53,896 bases of DNA from an uncultured Prevotella sp. (lineage in GTDB: Bacteria; Bacteroidota; Bacteroidia; Bacteroidales; Bacteroidaceae): assembly GCA_934230685.1 (NCBI GenBank), contig CAKQFF010000003.1, positions 1 through 53,896 of the forward strand. The letters are read 5' to 3'. Of the stretch, positions 7,901 to 15,525 are shown piece by piece. The position numbers and the translations under genes are program-made. How positions within the stretch are numbered: the stretch's first letter is position 1; the number at the start of each line of letters is the position of its first letter. The notes beneath the pieces were generated by a model. The model was not told the origin of the DNA and made no database searches. It saw only the letters and a program-made list of their open reading frames with translations.

Positions 7901-10900
7901 CGTGGTCCGTATAACTTCAACCCAGACCTTAATGCCGACGGCACTCTGAACAATCCGCAGAGCCATTGGGGCGGCATGATGCGCAAACTCGACACAAATG
8001 ATTTCGAGGCCGCTAATATAGAATATGTGGAGTTCTGGATGCTCGACCCCTTCATCTATACACGTAGGGAGGGCAAGGCAGAGGATTATGGTGGCGATTT
8101 TTACATCAACCTTGGCGAGATGAGCGAGGATATCCTGCGCGACGGCAAGAAGTTCTATGAGAGTGGAATGCCGGTGGATGGCTCGCAGAGCTTCACCACA
8201 ACACAGTGGGGAAAGGTGCCAAACCAGGCCACAGTGACTTATGCCTTTGCCACGAGCAAGGGTTCGCGTGCCTTGCAGGACGTTGGTTTCAACGGACTCA
8301 ACGATGAGGAGGAGCAGAAATGGGAGTCGTATCAGGAATTCCTCACCGAGATACAGGGCAAGGTGAGTCCTGCCGTGTGGGACTCGATATGGGCTGACCC
8401 TGCCGGCGACAACTACCACTATTTCCGTGGCACCGACTACGACCAGATGAAGGCTCCTATCCTGCGCCGCTACAAATACATCAACAACCCACAGGGCAAC
8501 TCGCCCGACACCGACTCGCGCACGGAGAGCTACGACACATCCTATAAGTCAACTCCTGATGTGGAGGACATCAACCAAGACTATACGCTCAATGAGTACG
8601 AGAAGTATTTCCAGTATCACATCTCCATACGTCCTGAGGACCTGGAGATAGGCAAGAACTATATAGTGGACAAGCGCACAACGTCGCGCCCGTTGCGCAA
8701 TGGCAACAAGGAACCTGTCGACTGGTATCAGTTCCGCATACCGCTCACCGAGTATGAGAAGAAGTTTGGCTCGATCAACGACTTCACCTCGATGCGCTTC
8801 ATGCGTATGTTCATGACTGGCTTCAAGCATCCTATCGTGCTGCGTTTCGCAACATTCGACCTCGTGCGCGGCACATGGCGTGTGTATGAGCAGAACCTCG
8901 ACAACTCGGCTAATACCTCAGGACGACTCTCGGTGAGTGCTGTAAACATCGAGGAGAACAGCGACAAGCAGCCAGTCAACTACATTCTGCCTCCTGGCAT
9001 TCAGCGTGGACAAGACCCCACACAGCCACAACTTGTGGAGAACAACGAGCAGGCACTTGCCCTCACCGTGAACAATCTCGGCACGGGCGAGGCTAAGGCG
9101 GTATACAAGAACACGTCGCTCGACCTAAGACAGTATAAGCGATTGCAAATGTTTGTGCATGCCAATGCCTTTGAGCCAAACGTCACAGGACTGGAGGATG
9201 GACAGATGTCGGTGTTCATACGTCTTGGCAGCGACTATAAGAGCAACTACTATGAATATGAGATTCCGCTCAAGCTGACGGCTCCCGGACAATACGGCCG
9301 TTTCTCTTCGGAGGCGGCATGGGCTGTTTGGCCTAAAGACAATATGCTCGACATTCCGCTCTCGCTCTTCACCGGACTGAAGAAGGAGCGCAACAAGGCT
9401 AAGGCGCAAGGACAGGCGTCCTACAACCGTGCCTTTACTGCCTACGACACGGATAATCCAAAGAACCGAATTACGGTGATGGGTAATCCTACGCTTGGCG
9501 AAGTGAAGACCATGGTCGTCGGTGTGCGCAATAACTCCGGACAGGAGAAGAGTGGCGAGGTGTGGGTGAACGAGCTTCGTCTTAAGGAATTCAACAACTC
9601 GGGTGGATGGGCTGCGCAAGGCAACCTCAACATTCAGTTGTCCGACCTCGGCACAGTCAATGCCCAAGGACGCTATATGTCGGCAGGCTTCGGCGGATTG
9701 GAGGAAGGTGTGGCAGAGCGCAGCACCGACAACCAGTCGAACTATACTGTTACGGCCAACGTGGAACTGGGCAAGTTCTTCCCCGACAAGGCTAAGGTGA
9801 GCGCACCGCTCTACTATTCGGTGACAAAGGAGAAGACATCGCCTAAGTATAATCCGCTCGATTCTGATATGGATCTTGACGATGCTCTTGATGCGGCAGG
9901 CTCTAAACATGAGCGCGACTCTATAGAGAGTATTGCCGTGACAAAGGTGACGCAGACAAACTTCTCGCTGTCCAACGTGAGAGTGGGCATACAGAACAAG
10001 CGTCATCCTATGCCTTACGACCCTGCCAACTTCTCGTTCTCCTACAGTCATAGCCACAGTTATACCACTGGCGAGACTACGGTATACGAGAAGGAGGACA
10101 ACTGGCGAGGATCCATCAACTATTCGTGGACTCCAGTGTACAAGACGCTTGAGCCATTCAAGAAGATAAAGTCGAAGTCGAAATGGCTAGAACTGCCAAA
10201 GAAGTTCGGTCTCAACTGGCTTCCGCAGAACGTAGGCTTCAATTCCGAGATAACGCGCAACTACTATGAGTTGCAGGAGCGCGACATGGAGTCGACGGAG
10301 AACCAGAATCTTCCGCTCACGTTTTCTTCGCAGTTCCTTTGGAATAGAGAGTTCAACCTTCGTTGGGATCTCACGAAGAATCTGCATATGAACTTCCAGA
10401 GTGCCACCAATGCCGAGATTGAGGAACCCTATTCGCCCGTGAATAAGGACCTTTATCCCGACCATTATGAGGCATGGAAGGACTCGGTGTGGACTTCGAT
10501 AAAGCACATGGGTACACCGTTGAACTATAGTCAGCAGTTCCAGGCTTCCTACAAGTTGCCTATCAATCTGCTGCCGGTGTTCGACTGGATAACCTCGGAT
10601 GCCACCTACAACGCCTCATACAATTGGGCGCGAGGCACCGACCTTGAGGATGGTACATCGCTTGGCAACACCATTGCCAACAACCGCCAGATTAACATCA
10701 ACGGTCAGTTTAATCTTGAGAAACTCTATGATCATGTGCCGTTCTTGAAGCAGACTAACGAAAGATTCAAGAAATCCACACCGCAGATGAGCAAAGACAA
10801 ACGCAAGAAAACAAACAATAAGGCTGCCGACAAGAAGAAAACCAATGCTAAGGATAAGTCTGATGCTAAGGACAAGGCCGACGGAAAGGATGGAGCTGAC

Positions 10901-12670
10901 GACAAGCAGAAGGCAAAGGACGATAAGTTGCGCTCGCAGCTGCCCAAGAACAAGCGTGCGTTTGAGAAGGAGGTGACGCTTATGCCCGACACCACACTCA
11001 AGGTGGTGCACAGCAAGAAGACACGCCGACTCATTGTTTCCGCCAAGACACAGGACGGCAAGGTGTTCAATCTGAAATACCGTAGGCTTGATGACAACAG
11101 CATACGTATATTAAATAAGGTGGACTCTGCCATAAAGATCAAGGTGTCGGTAGTGGCAAAGCAGCCGCTCGACGAGTTGAAGTGGTATCGCACGGCACAG
11201 TCGGTGGCACGTGTGCTGATGATGGTGCGCAATGTAAGCGTAAGCTACCGCAACCAGTATGCCATGTCGTTGCCGGGATTCAAGCCTATGATTGGCAATG
11301 CGTTCGGTCAGGGACACGACATGGGACCGCTTGCTCCAGGTCTTGACTTCGCTTTCGGCTTTATGGGAGACGGCTATATCAACAAGGCGCGCGACAACGG
11401 ATGGCTCCTCATGAGCGACTCGTTGGCAACGCCAGCCACTACCAACAAGACTGAGGAATTGCAGCTCAAGGCAACGCTTGAGCCTGTGCGCAACCTGAAG
11501 ATAGACCTCAATGCGTCGCGCACAATGACTACCGCGCGTTCGGTGCAGTATATGTATCAGGGCAACCCGACAACACAAAGCGGCGCATTCACTATGACCA
11601 CGATGTCGCTGCGCAGTGCGTTTGAGGGTTCGGGCAATGCTAAGAATGGCTATCATTCGGCTTCATTTGAGCGTTTCTGCAATTCACTCGAAGGTTTCCG
11701 TCAGCGTGTGGAGGCACAGTATGCGGGTGCTGTATATCCTGCAGGCTCTCAACTTGCGGGCAAACCGTTTAATGCGGAGAACGGAGGAGTGAATAAATAC
11801 AGCTCTGATGTTATGGTGCCAGCATTCCTTGCCGCATATACCAATATGGGTGGAGGCGGCTTGTCGATATTCCCGTCGCTGTCGAAACTGTTGCCCAACT
11901 GGTCGATAAAGTACAGTGGACTGTCGAAACTGCCGTGGTTCAGCGATGTGTTCAAGAGTGTCAACATCAATCACTCCTACAAGAGTGTGTATGCTGTGGG
12001 CTCCTACTCGTCGTATAGCACATTCATGGAATACATGAACGGACTCGGATTCATAACCGATGCCACATCAGGTTCGCCTATTCCAAATTCCATGTACAAT
12101 GTGTCGACAGTAAGCATCAACGAGGCATTCTCGCCATTGCTTGGCGTGGACTTCACGTTGCAAAACAATATGACCATTAAGGCAGAGTACCGCACAACGC
12201 GCGTGTTAAGCCTAAGTATGACCTCAGTACAGATAAATGAGTCGTTGTCGCACGACTGGGTGATTGGTGCTGGATATACCATCAACAACTTCAATCTGTT
12301 TGGTGGAGGTTCCAACAAGCACCGTCAGGTGAAACAGCGTGGTGGCAACAAAGACATGTCGGCAAAGGCTTCGTCGGCACAGCGTGGCCGCTCGTCGGGA
12401 GGTGTAAACAACGACCTCAAGCTGCGTCTCGACCTCAGTCTGCGCAAGCAGGCATCTATAAGTCGCGACATTGCCACTATGACCTCATCGGCAAACAGTG
12501 GCAACACAGCGTTTAAGTTGTCGTTCTCGGCCGACTACACCTTCTCGCGTATGCTCACCATGAGTTTCTACTACGACCGCCAGACCAACACTCCGTTGTT
12601 GTCGTCGAGCTCATATCCTACTACAACACAGGATTTCGGTCTGAGTATGAAGTTCTCGTTGACGAGATAA
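4946..12670 (+). CDS. sprA: SprA/Sov, outer-membrane translocon of the type IX secretion system
   Basis: This 2574-residue protein matches the SprA/Sov family, the giant 36-strand beta-barrel through which T9SS cargo with C-terminal sorting domains crosses the outer membrane. It has an N-terminal hydrophobic segment (about residues 15-35), then repeated SprA N-type regions with amphipathic beta strands, and ends FGLSMKFSLTR, typical of barrel proteins. Residues of about 1941-1995 form a very lysine/aspartate-rich low-complexity insert (KDKRKKTNNKAADKKKTNAK and onward) in the barrel-forming part. That insert is unusual and probably lies in a loop. The gene follows ruvA by 8 bases and ends at a long perfect hairpin. 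Four proteins in this window end in tails that could be its substrates. The long opposite-strand open frames inside it are shadows. Confidence 0.95.
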   Translation: MMTFLNTITRFINRNLSARLFVVMLVMMTIAAYALTQTPLRLPQRQQRLAGNGTVLQSKDKRDGDGERKVTGKNDSLRIAAQPILSDDDSIPDSLLHPRWPIQRTLPITLDDLSQGAADLKRPDNLKQDVEYNDSIDRYVIGSKISDTYINAPVMMTAEEYLKWSEKQLMQNFFRKKNDEIFQAKGKEKFDFSDMHFDLGPAEKIFGPGGVRIKTQGTAELKFGATMKNIDNPSLPVRNRKTTTMDFDEKVNLNLNGRVGDKVNMNLNYNTDATFDFDAQSLKLKYDGKEDEIVKLVEAGNVSFPSNSSLVKGASSLFGLRTDLQFGKLKLQLVASQKKSSTKSVSSKGGKQFTPFEIDAADYEDNRHFFLAQYFHDRYDESMRTLPNLTSGVKINRVEIWVTNKTGSTANTRNIIALTDLGENSRVSNSTWGVTGQPVPSNSANSEYSSMTSQYAAARNIDETTTVLDGIPGFNGGSDYEKLEKARLLNSSEYTVNQSLGYVSLKTQLQTDQVLAVAYEYTYGGVTYQVGEFASDVTDVSQALFVKSLKNTSNNPQQGNWGLMMKNVYYLASSVEKEKFRLDVKFQSDTAGVYLTYIPEPQVKNQTIVKLLGADRLDNNNKAHSNGYFDYVEGYTVSNGRVFFPVAEPFGKYMYSYLVGKGVSAEKASQYAFTELYDSTKTVAKQIAEKDKYVLMGQFRGTSANVISTGAYNIPQGSVVVTAGGITLAEGTDYSVDYSAGEVTILNQSIIDAGTQVNVSLESNTDYAQERKTMFGMNWEYDFSKDFQLSGTFQHLSEQALTNKVNMGNEPLNNTLWGLNINWKKESQWLTNMLDKLPFLHLTQPSQISFTGEFAQLIAGQSHGTQDNASYIDDFEEAKNTIDVSTPTSWILSSVPSMFAESSDKSSLRSGFNRSRMAWYYIDPIFTRRSSSLTPSHIKSDLDQLSNHYVREVYVSELFPNRDQSAYNGASSTINVLNLAYYPNERGPYNFNPDLNADGTLNNPQSHWGGMMRKLDTNDFEAANIEYVEFWMLDPFIYTRREGKAEDYGGDFYINLGEMSEDILRDGKKFYESGMPVDGSQSFTTTQWGKVPNQATVTYAFATSKGSRALQDVGFNGLNDEEEQKWESYQEFLTEIQGKVSPAVWDSIWADPAGDNYHYFRGTDYDQMKAPILRRYKYINNPQGNSPDTDSRTESYDTSYKSTPDVEDINQDYTLNEYEKYFQYHISIRPEDLEIGKNYIVDKRTTSRPLRNGNKEPVDWYQFRIPLTEYEKKFGSINDFTSMRFMRMFMTGFKHPIVLRFATFDLVRGTWRVYEQNLDNSANTSGRLSVSAVNIEENSDKQPVNYILPPGIQRGQDPTQPQLVENNEQALALTVNNLGTGEAKAVYKNTSLDLRQYKRLQMFVHANAFEPNVTGLEDGQMSVFIRLGSDYKSNYYEYEIPLKLTAPGQYGRFSSEAAWAVWPKDNMLDIPLSLFTGLKKERNKAKAQGQASYNRAFTAYDTDNPKNRITVMGNPTLGEVKTMVVGVRNNSGQEKSGEVWVNELRLKEFNNSGGWAAQGNLNIQLSDLGTVNAQGRYMSAGFGGLEEGVAERSTDNQSNYTVTANVELGKFFPDKAKVSAPLYYSVTKEKTSPKYNPLDSDMDLDDALDAAGSKHERDSIESIAVTKVTQTNFSLSNVRVGIQNKRHPMPYDPANFSFSYSHSHSYTTGETTVYEKEDNWRGSINYSWTPVYKTLEPFKKIKSKSKWLELPKKFGLNWLPQNVGFNSEITRNYYELQERDMESTENQNLPLTFSSQFLWNREFNLRWDLTKNLHMNFQSATNAEIEEPYSPVNKDLYPDHYEAWKDSVWTSIKHMGTPLNYSQQFQASYKLPINLLPVFDWITSDATYNASYNWARGTDLEDGTSLGNTIANNRQININGQFNLEKLYDHVPFLKQTNERFKKSTPQMSKDKRKKTNNKAADKKKTNAKDKSDAKDKADGKDGADDKQKAKDDKLRSQLPKNKRAFEKEVTLMPDTTLKVVHSKKTRRLIVSAKTQDGKVFNLKYRRLDDNSIRILNKVDSAIKIKVSVVAKQPLDELKWYRTAQSVARVLMMVRNVSVSYRNQYAMSLPGFKPMIGNAFGQGHDMGPLAPGLDFAFGFMGDGYINKARDNGWLLMSDSLATPATTNKTEELQLKATLEPVRNLKIDLNASRTMTTARSVQYMYQGNPTTQSGAFTMTTMSLRSAFEGSGNAKNGYHSASFERFCNSLEGFRQRVEAQYAGAVYPAGSQLAGKPFNAENGGVNKYSSDVMVPAFLAAYTNMGGGGLSIFPSLSKLLPNWSIKYSGLSKLPWFSDVFKSVNINHSYKSVYAVGSYSSYSTFMEYMNGLGFITDATSGSPIPNSMYNVSTVSINEAFSPLLGVDFTLQNNMTIKAEYRTTRVLSLSMTSVQINESLSHDWVIGAGYTINNFNLFGGGSNKHRQVKQRGGNKDMSAKASSAQRGRSSGGVNNDLKLRLDLSLRKQASISRDIATMTSSANSGNTAFKLSFSADYTFSRMLTMSFYYDRQTNTPLLSSSSYPTTTQDFGLSMKFSLTR

Positions 12671-12678
12671 AAAAGAAC

Positions 12679-12727
12679 ATCAAAAAAACGCAGATAAGCA
12701 AAAATTGCTTATCTGCGTTTTTTTGAT
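12679..12727. terminator. Bidirectional terminator between sprA and the envelope operon
   Basis: A perfect 23-bp inverted repeat with a 3-base loop, whose arms carry A and T runs on either side of ACGCAGATAAGCAA, serves two convergent genes. The stop codon of the 98-residue gene on the minus strand falls inside the stem. Confidence 0.9.
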
Positions 12728-13005
12728 GATTTACCAAATAGTAAAGCTCCTTCTTGATATTTGCGGTAGAGTTTCCAGCCAAGCATCATTCCGTCGAACA
12801 CACCCGAGCCGAGACTCAGCATCTTGGCAAACTTCTGTGCCTTGTTTTGTGGAGCATCCTCTTCACGATGGAAGAGATAATCCCATTTCTCAGCAATGCA
12901 GTCCTCGTCGCGCTTTATCTTCTTTCTAAGCTCTTCCTTGTAGAGCCTGATGTCAGTGAGCGAACGAAACTGGTGTTCGCTGTTTTCAGCAACATTCTGT
13001 GTCAT
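12709..13005 (-). CDS. Small charged protein of the YtxH/holin operon, function unknown
   Basis: This is a 98-residue hydrophilic protein without signal peptide or clear transmembrane helix. It begins MTQNVAENSEHQF and ends with the basic GKSSKKRR. The middle is a charged helical stretch (LYKEELRKKIKRDEDCIAEK), followed by a short glycine-containing region (LSLGSGVFDGMMLGWKLYRK) that could lie on a membrane. It is the last gene of a three-gene operon after a YtxH protein and a holin-like membrane protein, so a role at the inner membrane in envelope stress is a reasonable inference. I do not recognise a named domain. The stop codon is inside the terminator stem. Confidence 0.8.
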   Translation of the reverse strand: MTQNVAENSEHQFRSLTDIRLYKEELRKKIKRDEDCIAEKWDYLFHREEDAPQNKAQKFAKMLSLGSGVFDGMMLGWKLYRKYQEGALLFGKSSKKRR

Positions 13006-13061
13006 ACCTTATAATATATAAGTATTAAAGAATACCGGTAGGGTAGAGCGTTGTTGGCTTT

Positions 13062-13412
13062 TTATTCCTGCATGAGCATACTTGCGAGAAATCTTACAAG
13101 TGGACGCTCAATCCATTTCTTTCTGAATGTTATAAACAGGAACAGCACAGCAAAATACACTCCGGCTATGCATGCAAAGGCAGCTGCAATGCCCATGAAA
13201 GGCTCCAAGGCGTAGGCTGCCGCAAACGACAGATAGATGAGTCCGATGAAAAGAAGCAGCGAGAGCACAGCCACCATGACGAGAGCCGTGAGCAGGCGCA
13301 CTATCTTGTCAATTACATCGAGCTTCATGTATTTGGTCTGAAGCCCGATGTAATGTCTTACAACCTCTATCAGTTGCGCTATGGTCTCTATGTTTTTATC
13401 TGTTGAGAACAT
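13062..13412 (-). CDS. Phage-holin-family (PF07332-like) inner-membrane protein
   Basis: This 116-residue protein has two strong transmembrane segments (about residues 40-68 and 73-97) between an amphipathic N-terminus and a basic C-terminus (FRKKWIERPLVRF). It resembles the holin-X/YqjE-like family found in many non-phage operons, where these proteins occur with YtxH- or ElaB-like partners and are linked to envelope stress. There are no phage genes around, so the holin name should not be read as lysis function. It lies 22 bases after the YtxH gene and 56 bases before the 98-residue gene, in the same transcript. Confidence 0.85.
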   Translation of the reverse strand: MFSTDKNIETIAQLIEVVRHYIGLQTKYMKLDVIDKIVRLLTALVMVAVLSLLLFIGLIYLSFAAAYALEPFMGIAAAFACIAGVYFAVLFLFITFRKKWIERPLVRFLASMLMQE

Positions 13413-13434
13413 TTAGCCTTGTATAGCGTTGATA

Positions 13435-13653
13435 TTAGTCGTTGGCGTTGTCAGTAGCGTCCTTGATGTCATCAACGAGGTCTTCTACCTCCTTGCGGCT
13501 CACTCTGATGTTGTGCTTCTTGCAGAAATCGTCTACTGCGTCGCCAATCTTTGTACGAGTCTCGCTTCCCTTCTCAGGAGCCAAGAGTATTCCTAATGCT
13601 GTACCGGCGATAGCGCCGCCGAGAAATGCGCCAATGTAACCTAATGCTTTCAT
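13435..13653 (-). CDS. YtxH domain-containing protein
   Basis: This 72-residue protein has a glycine-rich N-terminal membrane segment (YIGAFLGGAIAGTALGILLAPEKGSETR) followed by a charged amphipathic helix. This is the classic YtxH layout, including the LLAPxxG motif. In other bacteria YtxH proteins are general-stress proteins anchored in the cytoplasmic membrane; their biochemical role is not settled. It is first in the operon with the holin-like and 98-residue genes. A -7 box lies about 115 bases upstream. Confidence 0.88.
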   Translation of the reverse strand: MKALGYIGAFLGGAIAGTALGILLAPEKGSETRTKIGDAVDDFCKKHNIRVSRKEVEDLVDDIKDATDNAND

Positions 13654-13767
13654 GTTGTTTAAAGTTTAGATGTTATAGAAATATGGTTTTGCGGTACCCG
13701 ACACGGCAATCACATCCACGGATATGTATCCATAACGATGTGTTGTCGTGTTTTACCTTACTGAGAG

Positions 13768-13775
13768 CAAATATA
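13768..13775 (-). promoter_or_regulatory. Putative -7 box of the YtxH operon
   Basis: The minus strand reads TATATTTG, a match to TAnnTTTG, in the long region between the divergent YtxH and SPOR genes. The -33 element is not convincing. Nothing else definite is seen in 13654-13944; no clear promoter was found for the SPOR gene. Confidence 0.45.
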
Positions 13776-13944
13776 ATAAATTTTTCCCAATGGTAACACT
13801 TTTCATTGCGATTTTTTGTTAAAATCTACGTATATGGTCTATTTAACAAACTTTATGTGCGTCATAAGGCATTAATTATGAGATATTTTGTAATTTCGCA
13901 CCAAAATGGACATTAACATAAATCTCTAAAAACACAATATTGAT

Positions 13945-14433
13945 ATGAAGAAAAGTATGGTTTTGTGCGCAGGTGTCTGCGTAGCATTGGCTTTCACAAG
14001 CTGCAAGTCAAAAGAGAGTGCATACAAGAAGATGTATGATAAGGCTCAGGCTAAGCACGAACAGCCAGCTGAACAGCCGGCACAGGAGGTGACTCCAGTT
14101 GTGGCTCCTATCGTGGAGAAGCCTGCCACAGAAACAACAGTCGTAGATAATTCTGACAACGTAGCTGTACGCTCGGAGGATTTCACTCTCGTTAACGGCT
14201 CGGGTTTGAGCAACTTCAGCGTGGTTGTTGGCTCATTCTCGGTAAAGGCAAATGCCGAGGGCTTGCAGAGAAAACTCAAGTCTGCAGGCAAGAACGCACA
14301 GATCGTGTTCAATTCAGAGCGCAACCTCTATCGTGTTGTTGCCGCTACATTCGCCACAAAGTATGAGGCTGCCCAGTCGCGCGACCAGCTTATTGGACAG
14401 TATCCGGGCGCTTGGTTGCTTTATAAGAAATAA
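13945..14433 (+). CDS. SPOR-domain lipoprotein
   Basis: This 162-residue protein begins with a lipoprotein signal peptide (lipobox FTSC, Cys20). A Pro/Glu/Ala/Val-rich linker spans about residues 38-75. A C-terminal SPOR domain (about 88-162) contains FSVVVGSFSVKANAEGLQ and YRVVAATFATKYEAAQS. SPOR domains bind glycan strands lacking stem peptides, which concentrate at division sites, so it probably sits in the outer membrane facing the cell wall. The gene is followed by ruvX after 9 bases and def 16 bases later, in the same direction, suggesting one transcript. Confidence 0.92.
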   Translation: MKKSMVLCAGVCVALAFTSCKSKESAYKKMYDKAQAKHEQPAEQPAQEVTPVVAPIVEKPATETTVVDNSDNVAVRSEDFTLVNGSGLSNFSVVVGSFSVKANAEGLQRKLKSAGKNAQIVFNSERNLYRVVAATFATKYEAAQSRDQLIGQYPGAWLLYKK

Positions 14434-14442
14434 TACTTGCCA

Positions 14443-14859
14443 ATGGCTCGAATACTCTCTATCGACTATGGCAAGAAACGCACAGGTCTTGCGGTCACCG
14501 ATCCACTACAGATAATACCTGGTGGATTGGCGACTGTAGCCACATGCGACCTTATGAAATATCTTAAGGACTATGTGTCGCGCGAACCAGTGGAGCGCAT
14601 AGTTATGGGTGAGCCGCGCCAGCTCAATGGTGAACCGAGCGAGAATCTTGCGCGTGTGAAGCAGTTTGCTGCGCAGTGGCGCAAGCAGATGCCCAATATT
14701 CCAATTGAGTTCTATGATGAGCGTTTCACGTCGGTGCTTGCTCATAAGGCAATGCTCGACAGCGGCATAGGCAAGAAGGCACGCCAAAACAAGGCTCTTG
14801 TCGATGAGATAAGTGCCACAATAATACTACAGGATTACCTTCGGATGAAGGGTAAATAA
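14443..14859 (+). CDS. ruvX: Putative pre-16S rRNA nuclease / Holliday junction resolvase RuvX (YqgF)
   Basis: This 138-residue protein has the RNase H-like fold of the YqgF family. It carries the N-terminal acidic motif ILSIDYGKKRTGLAV (Asp8), the central YDERFTS motif and the C-terminal VDEISATIILQDYL. In Escherichia coli the homologue finishes the 5' end of 16S rRNA, and resolvase activity has also been proposed. The ATG at 14443 was preferred over a TTG two codons upstream because it gives the usual MARILSIDYG start. It sits between a SPOR lipoprotein gene and def, tightly spaced. Confidence 0.94.
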   Translation: MARILSIDYGKKRTGLAVTDPLQIIPGGLATVATCDLMKYLKDYVSREPVERIVMGEPRQLNGEPSENLARVKQFAAQWRKQMPNIPIEFYDERFTSVLAHKAMLDSGIGKKARQNKALVDEISATIILQDYLRMKGK

Positions 14860-14875
14860 CATATTCAGAAAACAA

Positions 14876-15439
14876 ATGATTTTACCTATTTATACTTACG
14901 GTCAGCCAGTACTCCGTAAGGAGGCTCAGGACATTACGCCTGAATATCCCGAGCTGAAGACTCTTATCGCCAACATGTATGAGACCCTCGCCGAGAGCGA
15001 AGGCATTGGACTCGCTGCTCCGCAGATTGGTCTTGACATCCGTCTTGTCATTATCGACCTTGATGTGCTTAGTGAGGACCTGCCAGAATACAAGGGCTTC
15101 CGCCACACATTCATCAATCCATACATATTGGAGTATGATGATAACTCAAAGAAGGAGACAATGGAGGAGGGATGCCTCTCATTGCCGGGTATACACGAGA
15201 GTGTGACTCGTCCCACACGCATACATGTGAAATATATGGACGAGGACTTCAATGAGCATGATGAGTGGGTTGAGGGATATCTTGCTCGTGTGATGCAGCA
15301 CGAGTTTGACCATCTTGGAGGAAAGATGTTCATCGACCGTATTTCACCGATGCGCCGTCAGATGGTGCGCAGCAAACTTAAGAACCTCTTGCTTGGACGT
15401 TTCCGCTGCACATATCGCACCAAGGCTCCTAAGAAATAA
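14876..15439 (+). CDS. def: Peptide deformylase
   Basis: This 187-residue enzyme removes the formyl group from the N-terminal methionine of nascent proteins. All three family motifs are visible: GIGLAAPQIG (residues 43-52), EGCLSLPG with metal ligand Cys100, and QHEFDHLGG with metal ligands His142 and His146 and catalytic Glu143. The length and C-terminal basic tail (RTKAPKK) are typical of Bacteroidetes deformylases. It is the last gene of the SPOR-ruvX-def group and is followed by a perfect inverted repeat. Confidence 0.97.
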   Translation: MILPIYTYGQPVLRKEAQDITPEYPELKTLIANMYETLAESEGIGLAAPQIGLDIRLVIIDLDVLSEDLPEYKGFRHTFINPYILEYDDNSKKETMEEGCLSLPGIHESVTRPTRIHVKYMDEDFNEHDEWVEGYLARVMQHEFDHLGGKMFIDRISPMRRQMVRSKLKNLLLGRFRCTYRTKAPKK

Positions 15440-15452
15440 AATATCTTACATA

Positions 15453-15500
15453 TAATTGACAATTGATAATTGAAGATTTGCAATTATCAATTGTCAATTA
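15453..15500. repeat. Perfect 20-bp inverted repeat downstream of def
   Basis: The arms TAATTGACAATTGATAATTG and its exact complement are separated by 8 bases. It is AT-rich and lies between def and the next gene on the same strand. There is no T run after it, so it is more likely one of the AATTGACAATTG-type dispersed repeats common in Bacteroidales than a strong terminator. Confidence 0.8.
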
Positions 15501-15525
15501 ACCTCTTACTCTTTCATTTCTTGCT

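Noticed and set aside
9125..10057. 310-codon open frame on the minus strand inside sprA
   Set aside because: It lies entirely antisense to a well-supported barrel protein, has a composition expected from the reverse frame, and lacks a recognisable domain.
13062..13412. Holin-family protein as a sign of a prophage
   Set aside because: No phage genes surround it, and the partner is a YtxH protein; the operon looks like an ordinary envelope-stress unit.
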